Of a stretch of 64,000 bases of DNA, positions 27,968 to 37,196 are shown in pieces. The position numbers and the translations under genes are program-made. Origin of the DNA: Methanolobus vulcani (GTDB taxonomy: Archaea > Halobacteriota > Methanosarcinia > Methanosarcinales > Methanosarcinaceae); NCBI RefSeq assembly GCF_900100715.1, contig NZ_FNCA01000001.1, forward strand, positions 1 to 64,000. Direction: 5' to 3'. Within the stretch, counting starts at the first letter, position 1; every line of letters starts with the position of its first letter. The notes beneath the pieces are model-generated. The model was given only the letters and a program-made list of their open reading frames with translations, did no database searches and was not told the origin of the DNA.

Positions 27968-28412
27968 ACCCCTGCCTGTGTCTCTTTTCACATTCGTTTT
28001 TAAGACTTGTATTCATTTTTTCAAAACCCGCACGAGTCTTCTCACCTACAATATATAGGATCAGAGGAGCAAGTATACCTTTGAACCTTTCACACTGAAT
28101 AAGTCTTGTACGACCGTTTTCAAGCTCTTCAAGCCTGAAAGCATGTTCCCCGTCAAATATCCCTTTGACCCAGAGATTACCAATCCACCTGAATTCATTG
28201 CCAGATTCCAGTTTTGTAATAACAGGAGTCATGTCAATTCCTTTTGTCCCGGGTGGACGAAGATGAACATCAAGTTTAGAACCAAGCTCAAGTTTACCTT
28301 TTATTTTTGTGATAAAAGGATTCCATGTTTCAAATTTGTCAAAATCTGTCAGGAGGTCCCAGACCTCATTTATAGGAGTTTCAATTACAATATCAGTACA
28401 TATCTTATGCAT
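27942..28412 (-). CDS. SRPBCC-family lipid/ligand-binding protein
   Basis: About 156 residues from ATG 28412 (MHKICTDIVIETPINEVWD). The START/polyketide-cyclase fold is recognisable: I-x-TPINEVWDLLTDFDKFETWNPFI, GSKLDVHLRPPG, FRWIGNLWVKGIFDGEHAFRLEEL, and a C-terminal helix with GFEKMNTSLK. These proteins bind hydrophobic ligands in a pocket; the ligand is unknown. GGAGGT lies 11 bases upstream of ATG 28412; the frame could extend ten codons further. Its 3' end overlaps citrate synthase tail to tail. Confidence 0.82.
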   Translation of the reverse strand: MHKICTDIVIETPINEVWDLLTDFDKFETWNPFITKIKGKLELGSKLDVHLRPPGTKGIDMTPVITKLESGNEFRWIGNLWVKGIFDGEHAFRLEELENGRTRLIQCERFKGILAPLILYIVGEKTRAGFEKMNTSLKNECEKRHRQGFTQCAPLA

Positions 28413-28762
28413 TGTGAGGATAACCTCCGGAAAAAAGGACAAAATAAGACAAAAATAATAGATTGTTCACACTAATTACCTGCATAACTTTTCAACTGTT
28501 TTAGCGCTAATGAAATATATATTTTTAGATGATATGAAAATGCAATACATAAATTACAATATCACCTACATACTGAAAAGAAGCAAATACGAAATATATT
28601 CATGAACATGTATAGTCGCCTATGTGCGCTAATAGCTTACATGATTTAAAAGTCTTGCTATATTTAACGGATCTAAATGCAAAACAATGTTGACACTGAA
28701 TCTCAAGTTTTTTATACAAAATGCTGTATTCAATAAATGATAATGATTGGAAGGTAATTAAC
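28413..28762. other. non-coding stretch with divergent promoters
   Basis: These 350 bases separate the SRPBCC gene and the small membrane gene. They are AT-rich with several TATA-like sequences; a TTTTTTATACAAAATG at about 28709-28724 suits the downstream plus-strand gene. No RNA or additional protein was supported. Confidence 0.45.
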
Positions 28763-28969
28763 ATGAGTGAAACACAGAAACATGGTGTTCCGGCACTATT
28801 GTCATTCTTCATCCCAGGGCTTGGACAGCTGATCAAAGGAGAAATATTCAAGGCGATCGGTATATGGGTCGTAGTAGGGATCTGCTTTTTATTACAATTT
28901 ATCCTCATAGGCTATGTCATTGGATTTATTGTATGGGTCTGGCAGATATACGATGCCTATAACAATTGA
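28763..28969 (+). CDS. small TM2-like membrane protein
   Basis: A 68-residue protein from ATG 28763: MSETQKHGVPALLSFFIPGL, then GQLIKGEIFKAIGIWVVVGI and a second hydrophobic stretch ending VWQIYDAYNN. Two or three helices with a G-x-GQ-x-x-x-G-x-x turn resemble TM2-domain proteins. AAGGTAAT precedes the start, which is why the in-frame ATG 14 codons upstream was rejected. Function is unknown. Confidence 0.75.
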   Translation: MSETQKHGVPALLSFFIPGLGQLIKGEIFKAIGIWVVVGICFLLQFILIGYVIGFIVWVWQIYDAYNN

Positions 28970-29150
28970 TCAAAATAAATAAATACTATTTTCTTTTTTA
29001 TTTAACTTTTTTAAGCCTTTGCAGTACTTCATAGTTTATCTGGCCATGAATAGTTTTATTTATAAAAAATATAATATACTGTTTTATTAATATATAATAT
29101 ACTACGATTGTTGATCAATTTCATCTCATACATAGAATATCAGATCAATA

Positions 29151-32099
29151 GTGAGCTATAAGCTCTATTTATTTACAAAGAGGGAGAGATACTTGAATTG
29201 CAAAGATCTTACTTTAAAAATAATTGCATTAGCACTCATATTAATACTTACATCAACTTTGAGTGCTGCAACCACATTAACAGCATCTAACAATACAGCA
29301 ACATATTATGAAAATGATGATATGCACATCGATCCGGGAATGAGTATTAGCAGTGTATCGACTTTTACATCGGCCAGAGTTTATATAGGTGATGGTTATG
29401 TTGGTGGACAGGACTATCTGAGATACTCTACAACAAATGGAATTTCAGGATCATTCAGTACATCAACCGGTGTCCTCACACTTTCTGGAAGCGGGGATGC
29501 AGCTGCATATCAGGCAGCCTTCAGAAATGTAAGGTATGAGAATACCAATCAAAACCCGAACACAGCAGACAGGAATATCACTTTTGTTCTGGGTGGGGAG
29601 TCATTGTATTTTTCAGATACAGGACACTATTACCAATATGTATCTTATACTTCAACATGGGAACAAGCAAGAGCAAATGCAGCAACAAAAGATCTTGATG
29701 GCATGAAGGGATATCTGGCAACTATCACCTCAGAGGAAGAAAACAATTTCCTGATGCAAAAAATACAGGCAGATGCATGGATAGGTGCCAACGATTCTGC
29801 AGTTGAAGGAGACTGGCGCTGGGTCACAGGTCCGGAGGGAACTGAAAGCGGAGGAGCAGGACGGTTATTCTATCAGGGAGATGGCTATACCGGTTCGGCA
29901 GTATCTGGTGAGTACAATAAGTGGAATGGACCTGCATGGGGTTCCGGTCACGAGCCAAACGATTCAGGAGGAAATGAAGATGCTGCTCAAATGTATTCTT
30001 CCAACAATGGAACCTGGAATGACCTTCCTACTACAGGTACTACTCTGTCCGGATATCTGCTTGAATTCGGAGGAATGACAGGGGATTCTACACCACAGCT
30101 CAGTGCTACCATTACTGTGAACGTGAATTCCGTAAATGATGCACCGACAACACCGGGTGCTTTTACATCTCCAACAAGCGGACAGATCAAAGCCGGAGGA
30201 AGTGCCCTGACAGTAGGCTGGGGTTCTTCCAGCGATGTAGAGGGAGACAGTGTGAAATACGACCTATGGTTCTTCAACGGAAGCTGGGTACATATAGGAA
30301 ACCTGCTGAACACCAACAGTATGGCTTTCAATCTGCCAGAAGATAATACCAACAATGCAATGTTCAGGGTATATGCAAATGACACAAAGGACAACTCTTC
30401 AGCAAGAGATGTTACCTTTACAATAGACTCTGCAGACCCTACTTACAATTGGATACAGAAAGTAGTCAATGCAAATACAGGTGAAAATATAACTGTGATA
30501 ATCAATCTTACGGATATTTCAGGTATCGATATACACAATATCACCGTAAATGGTGTAGAACATGAGATGAACCTGAACTCAGGTAACTATTTCTGGAATA
30601 TTTCAGTTCCGTCAAGTAACTCTGATTCCGTTACAAGTTCAATGACATATAACTGTACATTCAGTGATGGTCTGGGTAATACCAACAGCACTGAAAATGT
30701 CCTGCTCAATGTAAGTATCCTTCCATACGCAAATTTCAGCGCAAATGCAACAAGAGGAACTGTACCCCTTGTTGTGAACTTTACTGACAGTTCATTATAT
30801 TCTGTCATTTATCACTGGGACTTTGGAGATGGAAATACTTCTACCGAACAAAATCCTATGCACACATTTGGCATGGGTAACTTCACAGTGAATCTCACTG
30901 TAACCAATCCCAATGGTACATCTACCAAACTTCTAAACATTAGAGCAGCTTATGAGCCGGAATACTCTTATGAACCGACAGATACTGAACAGTTGTCCGT
31001 ATATGGTGAAGAATTAAATTTCAGCATTGAAAGCACACTTGTATCCAGTTTTTCATGGTACATGAACGGTACCCTCATCAATGGTTCCGGTGTCACACTG
31101 TATTCAAACAATAATGATTCAAGTATGACATCATACTGTCTCATCAATACAAGCCAGTATATTAACCAGAGCGATTTCTTCATGGAAAACTACAATGTAT
31201 CAGTAGCTGTGAGCAATGAAAGCATAGGTAGGACAGATACTTACTCATGGAACTGGATGGTGACAAATTCATCCACTACGAATAATTCAGAGGATATCGC
31301 TTTTGTGGTAGAGAAAAGTCCGTCTGTGAATACCACAGGTAATGTCTCATATGTCCAGTTCAATACTACAGATGACTCCAGAACAGATAATGAAGGCCTG
31401 GCCGGAAGTATTACAGAAGTAGCTTTCAACACTACCGCCAATGCGACCGGGGTCATACTAAAGATAGAGGTTCTTGACAAGTCGGCCTACAATGAGTCTG
31501 AAACTGGTCTTTCTGTTGATTCTGTGTATCAGTATCTTGATATAAGTGTTAACAACAGGACCCTTGCAAACAGCATGAGCTTCAATAGAAGTATAGAATT
31601 CAGGGTATTAGACGAACTCAACGGAGGAGCTTTAATTATAAGTTCAGTCAGTTTGATGCACAAGAACTCTTCTACCTGGGAAACCTATGTTCCAGAGCTC
31701 CTTAGAAACGATGGAAATTACTCATACTTTATCGTACGTAACGTATCCGGATTCTCACCCTTTGCAATAAATGCTAACTATAATTATGCCAGTTCTTCTG
31801 CAGCAAGTTCAGATGGCCTGCCTTATTACTGGAAGCAATTGCTTAAGGAAATGAGAGAACAGAATGTTGCAGAACAAACTGATGAGCTGATCGGAACGGT
31901 AAGTGAACAGGTAAATGCCGGAGCATCTGGGAGTTCAGCAGGAAATGAGGAAATGATCGTTACACAGGAGGCTGGAAACACCACTACTATAGAAAAGAAC
32001 AGTTCTAATGGCAGTATTGGTACCGGAATAATAGTTCCAATACTGATATTGATCATCATTATTGTAGGACTGGTCTTTGCAAGGCAGGCGAAAAAATAG
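29151..32099 (+). CDS. surface adhesin with cadherin-like, C-type lectin, PKD and PGF-pre-PGF domains
   Basis: The 982-residue secreted protein has a signal sequence (about 22-42, TLKIIALALILILTSTLSAA). A cadherin-like module follows (about 45-145, GYVGGQDYL). A C-type lectin-like domain spans about 150-305, with ATWEQ-like TSTWEQARANA, DAWIGAND, WRWVTGPEG, HEPNDSG and TWNDLP. Next are Fn3/Ig-like segments, a PKD domain (about 523-590, YHWDFGDGN) and a PGF-pre-PGF-like domain (about 714-870). It ends in a membrane helix with basic tail (FARQAKK). The start is GTG 29151, with no clear Shine-Dalgarno site. It probably binds glycans at the cell surface. Confidence 0.85.
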   Translation: MSYKLYLFTKRERYLNCKDLTLKIIALALILILTSTLSAATTLTASNNTATYYENDDMHIDPGMSISSVSTFTSARVYIGDGYVGGQDYLRYSTTNGISGSFSTSTGVLTLSGSGDAAAYQAAFRNVRYENTNQNPNTADRNITFVLGGESLYFSDTGHYYQYVSYTSTWEQARANAATKDLDGMKGYLATITSEEENNFLMQKIQADAWIGANDSAVEGDWRWVTGPEGTESGGAGRLFYQGDGYTGSAVSGEYNKWNGPAWGSGHEPNDSGGNEDAAQMYSSNNGTWNDLPTTGTTLSGYLLEFGGMTGDSTPQLSATITVNVNSVNDAPTTPGAFTSPTSGQIKAGGSALTVGWGSSSDVEGDSVKYDLWFFNGSWVHIGNLLNTNSMAFNLPEDNTNNAMFRVYANDTKDNSSARDVTFTIDSADPTYNWIQKVVNANTGENITVIINLTDISGIDIHNITVNGVEHEMNLNSGNYFWNISVPSSNSDSVTSSMTYNCTFSDGLGNTNSTENVLLNVSILPYANFSANATRGTVPLVVNFTDSSLYSVIYHWDFGDGNTSTEQNPMHTFGMGNFTVNLTVTNPNGTSTKLLNIRAAYEPEYSYEPTDTEQLSVYGEELNFSIESTLVSSFSWYMNGTLINGSGVTLYSNNNDSSMTSYCLINTSQYINQSDFFMENYNVSVAVSNESIGRTDTYSWNWMVTNSSTTNNSEDIAFVVEKSPSVNTTGNVSYVQFNTTDDSRTDNEGLAGSITEVAFNTTANATGVILKIEVLDKSAYNESETGLSVDSVYQYLDISVNNRTLANSMSFNRSIEFRVLDELNGGALIISSVSLMHKNSSTWETYVPELLRNDGNYSYFIVRNVSGFSPFAINANYNYASSSAASSDGLPYYWKQLLKEMREQNVAEQTDELIGTVSEQVNAGASGSSAGNEEMIVTQEAGNTTTIEKNSSNGSIGTGIIVPILILIIIIVGLVFARQAKK

Positions 32100-32125
32100 T
32101 TTGCTGAGAATTGAAATAAGCAATT

Positions 32126-32165
32126 AAGGTTCTGAAACATCAGAACCTTTCTCTTCCTCTTTTAA
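32126..32165 (+). terminator. terminator between the adhesin and fwdD genes
   Basis: AAGGTTCTGA (32126-32135) and TCAGAACCTT (32140-32149) form a perfect ten-base stem with a four-base loop, followed by TCTCTTCCTCTTTT. On the other strand it may also serve the convergent fwdD transcript. Confidence 0.75.
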
Positions 32166-32175
32166 AAATTCGGAA

Positions 32176-32583
32176 TCAGAATATCTCACTGATTCCGGTA
32201 ACCTTTCCCCCCTTGGCACCCTGAACCGTAACCTCAAAATTCTTGAACTTTGGAACTCCGGTGCCTCCGGTCTCATCCGGCACAAGAGAATTGGACCATG
32301 GACTGTTGACCATGTAAGCAATGCCTGCATGGGAATCTTCATAATCTGACTTCATAGCTTTAACAACAACTCTTCCAGAGCTATTCTTAACAATTACAGT
32401 ATCCCCATCTTTTATTGCAAGTTTAGCAATGTCCTTTGGATCCAGTTTTATGACGGCTGAAGACTTCTCATATTCCTCCCCGAAACGGGAGGTTTCCTGT
32501 GCAGTGTTCTGGAACACATCTCTGTATGTAACAACCTTGAGTTTTATCTCAGGTGATGCTAAAAATTGTCCGAATCCCATCAT
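32176..32583 (-). CDS. fwdD: formylmethanofuran dehydrogenase subunit D
   Basis: A 135-residue protein of the molybdopterin-dinucleotide-binding domain type: FGEEYEKSSAVIKLDP, DGDTVIVKNSSGRVVVKA, GIAYMVNSPWSNSLVPDETGG. In formylmethanofuran dehydrogenase this subunit holds part of the metal-pterin cofactor beside FwdB. It overlaps fwdB by four bases (ATGA); a second ATG at 32580 has better spacing to the GGAGG within fwdB. Mo and W forms cannot be told apart here. Confidence 0.9.
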   Translation of the reverse strand: MMGFGQFLASPEIKLKVVTYRDVFQNTAQETSRFGEEYEKSSAVIKLDPKDIAKLAIKDGDTVIVKNSSGRVVVKAMKSDYEDSHAGIAYMVNSPWSNSLVPDETGGTGVPKFKNFEVTVQGAKGGKVTGISEIF

Positions 32584-33830
32584 ATCGCCTCCGTGATTTT
32601 CCTGAGAATCTCAGCATCCGGGAGGTTTTCAGTATCAAGTATCTTTTTAAGTTCGACTTCAACCCCATCCATTCGAACAGCAGTTCCACCGGACTCAACG
32701 CCCCCCAGAGCACATGGGATCGTTACCTTTGCCTTTGAAGATGTAAGGTTCCTGCATGGATCGATAGTGATCAATGGAATCTCTGCAAGATAGCGTGAAA
32801 CTGATAATGGAAGACTTGAAAGTGGATCGGAACCTATGACAAGTGCAGCATCAACGGTTTTGTTCCTGAGAGCTTCCACAACGGAAAAATCTGGCCCGTG
32901 TTCTGCATCAGCGGTTTCTGAATTAAATTTAACACGATTGATATATCCTGCCTCTTCGTAAAGATTATGGTTAAAGCCTCTCATATTATACTGGCCAACC
33001 ATTGGCATGAGATTGAAATCTGAAACTTCGTTGAGCTTGTCCATCAATCTGAATAATGGTTCCAGATCTTCCAGAGAATATATGAGTCCGAGTCCGACAC
33101 AGATGACACCGAACTTGGCCTTTTTCAGCACATTCGCAAGTTCAAGTATTCTTTTTGCATCAAATCCGAATGATGTCTTTGGAACCTTACTGGATAGTGC
33201 ACTTAACAGTGCATCCATGAACTCTGCATCTCCACCCATTGGTATCTGGTAGAAACGATTATCACCACAGATCACGGCCGTCTCAGATTTTCTTACATCA
33301 ACACAAATAGCGGTTCTGTCCTCTTCCCATCCCCTCTGGCGTTCCTTGCCTCTTGGGAAATATGAATATCGTGAAAGGTGACGTGGATGCGAATTTGAAG
33401 GGTCAGCACCCCAGAATATGATTACATCAGCTTTGTGTCTAATATCATCGAGCGTACATGTTTTGAGCTTGTCCTGAAGTATCGCCTCTATAACCGGACC
33501 CTGACAGAAAGATGAAGTATCATCCAGATATGCACCAACTTTCTTTGCAAGACCGATGGACAGTTTCTGAGCTTCTGAACTTGAGTTTCCATGACCGAAT
33601 ATCAAAGGATTCTCTGCCTCCCGGAGAATCTCAGCGGCTTTTGCAATGGCAAAATCGATATCGGCATTTTCACTGTCCACAGTACATTCCAGAGGATCAC
33701 TGCAGCCTTTCATACGAGCAACACCTTTACGGCATGCTGCGTGAACTGTTTTTATTTTGCTGTTTTCGGTTTCAACTTCTATGTCATCGCAGAGAAGTGC
33801 ACAGCCCGTACAAACATAATATTCACTCAA
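32580..33830 (-). CDS. fwdB: formylmethanofuran dehydrogenase subunit B
   Basis: FwdB is the catalytic molybdopterin subunit that reduces CO2 to formate before its transfer to methanofuran (or the reverse in methylotrophic growth). At 416 residues it has Cys7, Cys10, Cys14 and a further Cys (33 or 43) for a [4Fe-4S] cluster (VCTGCALLC). The Mo/W ligand is Cys109 in SSFCQGP, a cysteine rather than selenocysteine. FWGADPSNSHPRHLSRYSYF and IGSDPLSSLP are cofactor-binding segments. It is preceded by fwdG (36-base gap) and followed by fwdD. Genes for subunits A and C are not in the window. Confidence 0.94.
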   Translation of the reverse strand: MSEYYVCTGCALLCDDIEVETENSKIKTVHAACRKGVARMKGCSDPLECTVDSENADIDFAIAKAAEILREAENPLIFGHGNSSSEAQKLSIGLAKKVGAYLDDTSSFCQGPVIEAILQDKLKTCTLDDIRHKADVIIFWGADPSNSHPRHLSRYSYFPRGKERQRGWEEDRTAICVDVRKSETAVICGDNRFYQIPMGGDAEFMDALLSALSSKVPKTSFGFDAKRILELANVLKKAKFGVICVGLGLIYSLEDLEPLFRLMDKLNEVSDFNLMPMVGQYNMRGFNHNLYEEAGYINRVKFNSETADAEHGPDFSVVEALRNKTVDAALVIGSDPLSSLPLSVSRYLAEIPLITIDPCRNLTSSKAKVTIPCALGGVESGGTAVRMDGVEVELKKILDTENLPDAEILRKITEAI

Positions 33831-33866
33831 ATCATCACCACATTTAAAAATAAGAAGAATAAGAGT

Positions 33867-34328
33867 TCATACGAACTCAATTGCCTTGGTTGGACATGTG
33901 TCTATGCAGGCAACACAGAGGATCCTGTTCTCGCCAAAACGGCGACATTCCTGAACATTGCGGGCTTTAACAACACCATCTTCAACCTTAAAGATAACTT
34001 TGTCAGATGTCGGTGCTTTTCCACTACCGGCTCCCAGCGGGTCGTTGGCAACATTTACAGGACATGCAACAACACAGTTTCCGCATCCTATACATTTGTC
34101 TTCATGGACGATAAGACCTGTATCAGTTACACCGCTTACAGGAGCAATCATCTCTGAGAGCTTCTCGTAACCTGCTTTATACTTAGCATCATTAACAAGA
34201 GGAGGACAATCATCCACACTGACCTTGCGTGCCAGCAGATCAACGGCAAATGCCATGCATGTACTTTTTCCACACTCCTTACAATTTGTTTTTGGAAGCA
34301 ACTGGTATATTTCCATTACATTTGCCAT
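33867..34328 (-). CDS. fwdG: iron-sulfur protein of the Fwd complex (FwdG-like), with N-terminal 4Fe-4S domain
   Basis: The 153-residue protein starts with a 4Fe-4S (Fes) domain as in acetyl-CoA decarbonylase subunits (LLPKTNCKECGKSTCMAFA, Cys about 16, 19, 24 and a later Cys in DDCPPL). A ferredoxin-like part follows, with CIGCGNCVVACP and CVACIDTCP plus CRRF. It would pass electrons to FwdB. ATG 34328 follows AAGGTTGAT; MEIYQLLP four codons later is another possibility. Gene order with fwdB and fwdD supports a FwdG-type role, but the Fes domain is not in every FwdG. Confidence 0.8.
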   Translation of the reverse strand: MANVMEIYQLLPKTNCKECGKSTCMAFAVDLLARKVSVDDCPPLVNDAKYKAGYEKLSEMIAPVSGVTDTGLIVHEDKCIGCGNCVVACPVNVANDPLGAGSGKAPTSDKVIFKVEDGVVKARNVQECRRFGENRILCVACIDTCPTKAIEFV

Positions 34329-34405
34329 TATTATCAACCTTCGTAATACTAATTTGAATAACCGATCTGATTTTGTTTTGCTTTATTTGTTTTTTTACAG
34401 GAAAC

Positions 34406-34684
34406 TCAGACTTTGAAGAACAATGAACAGTGACAGTTTCCATCGTTCTGTATCTCATCCTCATGGTAAACACATGGACAGATGATCTTACGGTCCTCTT
34501 TCTCATCACCGGTTCTCAGCCTGCATGGACAATACTGCTTCCCATGTTCATGTTTATTTTTGGAAAGACCTTCAATAACCATCATAAGCATTTCTTCGTC
34601 AGGATTGAGAATGAAACCCTTTTTCTTTGCATATTTTGCTGCCCATTCGTGGGTCTTTTCCATTATTGGTGCAAGATCTGTCAT
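34406..34684 (-). CDS. ferredoxin:thioredoxin reductase, catalytic subunit-like
   Basis: The 92-residue protein carries the FTR-beta signature CPC...CPC...CHC (CPCRLRTGDE, IICPCVYHED, GNCHC), which holds a [4Fe-4S] cluster beside an active-site disulfide. FTR takes electrons from ferredoxin and reduces thioredoxin or related proteins, so it links redox state to enzyme activity. GGAG lies seven bases before ATG 34684. It is the first gene of an FTR-fwdG-fwdB-fwdD series; the gap to fwdG is 77 bases. No variable (alpha) subunit gene is nearby, as usual in archaea. Confidence 0.9.
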   Translation of the reverse strand: MTDLAPIMEKTHEWAAKYAKKKGFILNPDEEMLMMVIEGLSKNKHEHGKQYCPCRLRTGDEKEDRKIICPCVYHEDEIQNDGNCHCSLFFKV

Positions 34685-34802
34685 AGATAATCTCCGATAG
34701 AGTAAATTATAGTATGCTTGATATATTCAGGATATCATTATTTAACGCCTTCGACTAAATACAACCTTTAGTTGTTTGAATTAAATTATACCATTGAACT
34801 AC

Positions 34803-34830
34803 TTTTTTATAAATGAAATTATAAATATAA
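34803..34830. promoter_or_regulatory. divergent promoters for the FTR-fwd genes and a candidate RNA
   Basis: On the plus strand TTATAAATATAA (34819-34830) is a TATA box whose start site would fall near 34851. On the minus strand TTTATAAAAA (34812-34803) would start the FTR transcript near 34780, leaving a leader of about 95 bases. Confidence 0.45.
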
Positions 34831-34850
34831 TGTCAGATAGACTTTATTTT

Positions 34851-35083
34851 GCACAGTGGGGGAAGAGAATAAATCTAACTGTGCCTCCTATGGCCTGGCA
34901 AAGTTCTCCAATCAACCACCTTCCATGAACATTGTCAGGCTATCCAATAATAGGACTGTTTTACCTGTTAGAAGAAACTGATCCTAACCTCTTAAATTAG
35001 AACAGAGAACTGAAAATAGTAGTTCTATAAAAGTAAAAAAGAAAAGAATACCGGGAAATCATAAATTGCCCGGTTTACATCAT
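34851..35083 (+). ncRNA. candidate structured RNA opposite the FTR-fwd operon
   Basis: No protein frame on either strand explains this 230-base stretch. Starting exactly where the plus-strand TATA box predicts, GCACAGT (34851-34857) pairs with ACTGTGC (34878-34884). Farther on, TAGGAC-GTTT pairs with AAAC-GATCCTA (about 34951-34986, one mismatch), AGAACT pairs with AGTTCT near 35005-35025, and ACCGGG/CCCGGT at 35050-35074 is followed by T-rich sequence. The 3' end is uncertain. The last hairpin may belong only to the cupin terminator on the other strand. Confidence 0.35.
35030..35074 (-). terminator. terminator of the cupin gene
   Basis: On the minus strand ACCGGG (35074-35069) pairs with CCCGGT (35055-35050), followed by TTCTTTTCTTTTTT. 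It starts at the cupin stop codon. Confidence 0.7.
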
Positions 35084-35413
35084 TTTTGTCTGTTCGGTCT
35101 GGCGTGGTACCTTTACCACAAGAAAACGGAACAAACTGTCGCTTTCGTTCATGAGCCTGTGCGGGATCTTTGCAGGACTGTCCACCAGCATATCCTTTGT
35201 GATGGTCTGCTGTTCATCACCGATCTCTACTATTCCCTCACCTTCAAGCACATAGAAAAACACATCAACAGGTGTTGAATGCTTTTTAAGAGCTTCACCT
35301 GGTTTAAGTTGCATGTGCATAACCTGGGCATGTTCGGTATCATAGAGCTTGTGAACTGTGACTCCGTGTGGATTGTCCTTCTTTTCTGAATTGTTGTAGC
35401 TTGTAATTTTCAT
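35075..35413 (-). CDS. cupin-domain protein
   Basis: A 112-residue single-cupin protein. The metal-binding cupin motifs are KPGEALKKHSTPVDVFFYVLE-like (His at about 45, then YVLEGEGIVEIG) and the second motif near SPAKIPHRLMNES. It has no signal peptide. It lies 72 bases after hcp on the same strand, and cupins next to Hcp occur in other anaerobes, so a role in oxygen or nitrogen-oxide stress is plausible but not shown. A terminator follows directly. Confidence 0.85.
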   Translation of the reverse strand: MKITSYNNSEKKDNPHGVTVHKLYDTEHAQVMHMQLKPGEALKKHSTPVDVFFYVLEGEGIVEIGDEQQTITKDMLVDSPAKIPHRLMNESDSLFRFLVVKVPRQTEQTKMM

Positions 35414-35484
35414 AAATACACTTCCTTAACTAAAATAGAAATAAAAGGTTTTAATATAAACGTGCCTGAGACTCTATTAAAGAT

Positions 35485-37170
35485 TTAAATGAGGGTCTTC
35501 AGATCCTCATCTACAGTGGTATTTGGCATAATGTTGAAGTTCTCAACCAGCACGTTCAGGACATTTGGTGAGACAAATGCCGGGAGTTTCGGGCCAAGCA
35601 TGATGTTCTTGACACCAAGGCTCAGCAGTGCAAGCAGGACAAGACATGCTTTCTGCTCATACCATGCGATATTGTATGCAACCGGCAGGTCGTTGATATC
35701 CTCAACACCAAAAGCCTCTGCAAGTGCCTGTGCAATGACTACCAATGAGTAACTATCATTACATTGACCTGCATCAATAACTCTAGGAATTCCGCCTATA
35801 TCTCCAAGGTCAAGCTTGTTGTAACGGTACTTTGCACATCCTGCTGTGAGAATTACAGTGTCTTTTGGCAATGCTTCTGCAAAATCTGTGTAGTAGCTTC
35901 TCTCCTTGTGCCTTCCGTCACATCCTGCCATTACAACGAACTTCTTGATCTGTCCGCCTTTGACAGCTTCAATTATCTTGTCAGCAACAGAGAGTGCGGA
36001 TACATGAGCAAAACCGCCCATGATAGTACCTTCCTCAAGCTGCTGCGGTGCACCGCATGACTTTGCCTGCTCAATGATGGCTGAGAAATCCTTTCCTCCA
36101 TCCTCACCGGCACTTATGTGTGTTACACCGTCAAAACCTACAATTCCGGTTGTGTAGATCCTGTTAATGTAGGAGTCCTTAGGAGGAATGATACAGTTGG
36201 TTGTCATGAGTATAGGACCGTTGAAATTTTCGAACTCTTCCTTTTGCTTCCACCATGAACCTCCGTAGTTACCAACAAAATTGTCGTATTTCTTAAAAGC
36301 TGGGTAAGAGTTTGCAGGAAGCATCTCACCGTGAGTATAAACATCAACACCTGTTCCATTTGTCTGCTCAAGGAGTTGTTCAAGGTCACGCAGATCGTGA
36401 CCACTGATGAGAATACCTGGATTGGTACCTACACCAATGTTGACTGCAGTTGGCTCAGGGTTGCCGTAGGTTGTAGTGTTTGCCTTGTCAAGCAGAGCAA
36501 GCGTTGTAACACCTACAGAACCACATTCAAGTACCAGTGGAACCAGTTCGTCAACACCCATCTCATCGTCCATTGTAGCAAGAAGTGCCTTTTCAATAAA
36601 CTCCATTACACTATCATCTTTATATCCAAGGACATTTGCATGATGAGCATAAGCAGCCATACCTTTTAGGCCATATATTAAAAGTTCTCTGAGGGAGCGG
36701 ATATCCTCGTTCTCTGTGGCGAGAATTCCAGTGTTGATATTGGCCAGTGTTGCCGGCGTGACCTTTGCCATAACAGGCAGTTCCTCACCAGCATTTGGAG
36801 CAGCACCTAAGAGTTTCTCCTTGATCCATCTCGGGAAGGATGAAACGGATTTTTCATTGATAACATTTGCATCCATAAGCTTCTGCTTGATGCCATCCTT
36901 AATTTCAAAGCCTTCGTTGATAATTCTTTCAATATCGGTTTTACTGAAATTGGTGTTTGTAATAGTTGCAAACAATCCGTCAAGAATGAACTCATCGGTC
37001 TTTGCATCGTTGAGGTTGTTTGCTCTTGCCTTTGAATCATAGAAGGCAACACTCTTCAGGAGATAGATTAGATCATCCTGAAGATCAGCAACCTCTCCTT
37101 TTTTTCCACATACACCGTTCTTTGTACAGCCGGTACCATTCATAGTTTCTTCACATTGATAACAGAACAT
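35485..37170 (-). CDS. hcp: hybrid-cluster protein (hydroxylamine reductase)
   Basis: Hcp carries a [4Fe-2S-2O] hybrid cluster and reduces nitric oxide or hydroxylamine in anaerobes. The protein is 561 residues from ATG 37170, which follows GGTGA. The N-terminal CYQCEE...GC...GVCGKKGEV (Cys3, Cys6, and two more by about 21) binds the cubane cluster. [39 protein letters not shown] and [17 protein letters not shown] hold the hybrid-cluster ligands. Palindromes cover its promoter. The cupin gene follows downstream. Confidence 0.95.
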   Translation of the reverse strand: MFCYQCEETMNGTGCTKNGVCGKKGEVADLQDDLIYLLKSVAFYDSKARANNLNDAKTDEFILDGLFATITNTNFSKTDIERIINEGFEIKDGIKQKLMDANVINEKSVSSFPRWIKEKLLGAAPNAGEELPVMAKVTPATLANINTGILATENEDIRSLRELLIYGLKGMAAYAHHANVLGYKDDSVMEFIEKALLATMDDEMGVDELVPLVLECGSVGVTTLALLDKANTTTYGNPEPTAVNIGVGTNPGILISGHDLRDLEQLLEQTNGTGVDVYTHGEMLPANSYPAFKKYDNFVGNYGGSWWKQKEEFENFNGPILMTTNCIIPPKDSYINRIYTTGIVGFDGVTHISAGEDGGKDFSAIIEQAKSCGAPQQLEEGTIMGGFAHVSALSVADKIIEAVKGGQIKKFVVMAGCDGRHKERSYYTDFAEALPKDTVILTAGCAKYRYNKLDLGDIGGIPRVIDAGQCNDSYSLVVIAQALAEAFGVEDINDLPVAYNIAWYEQKACLVLLALLSLGVKNIMLGPKLPAFVSPNVLNVLVENFNIMPNTTVDEDLKTLI

Positions 37171-37196
37171 TTTATTCACCATGCTTCCTAGATTTA

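Noticed and set aside
34685-35074. Possible tRNA in the gap before the cupin gene
   Set aside because: No T-loop consensus or cloverleaf could be drawn; the hairpins do not fit a tRNA.
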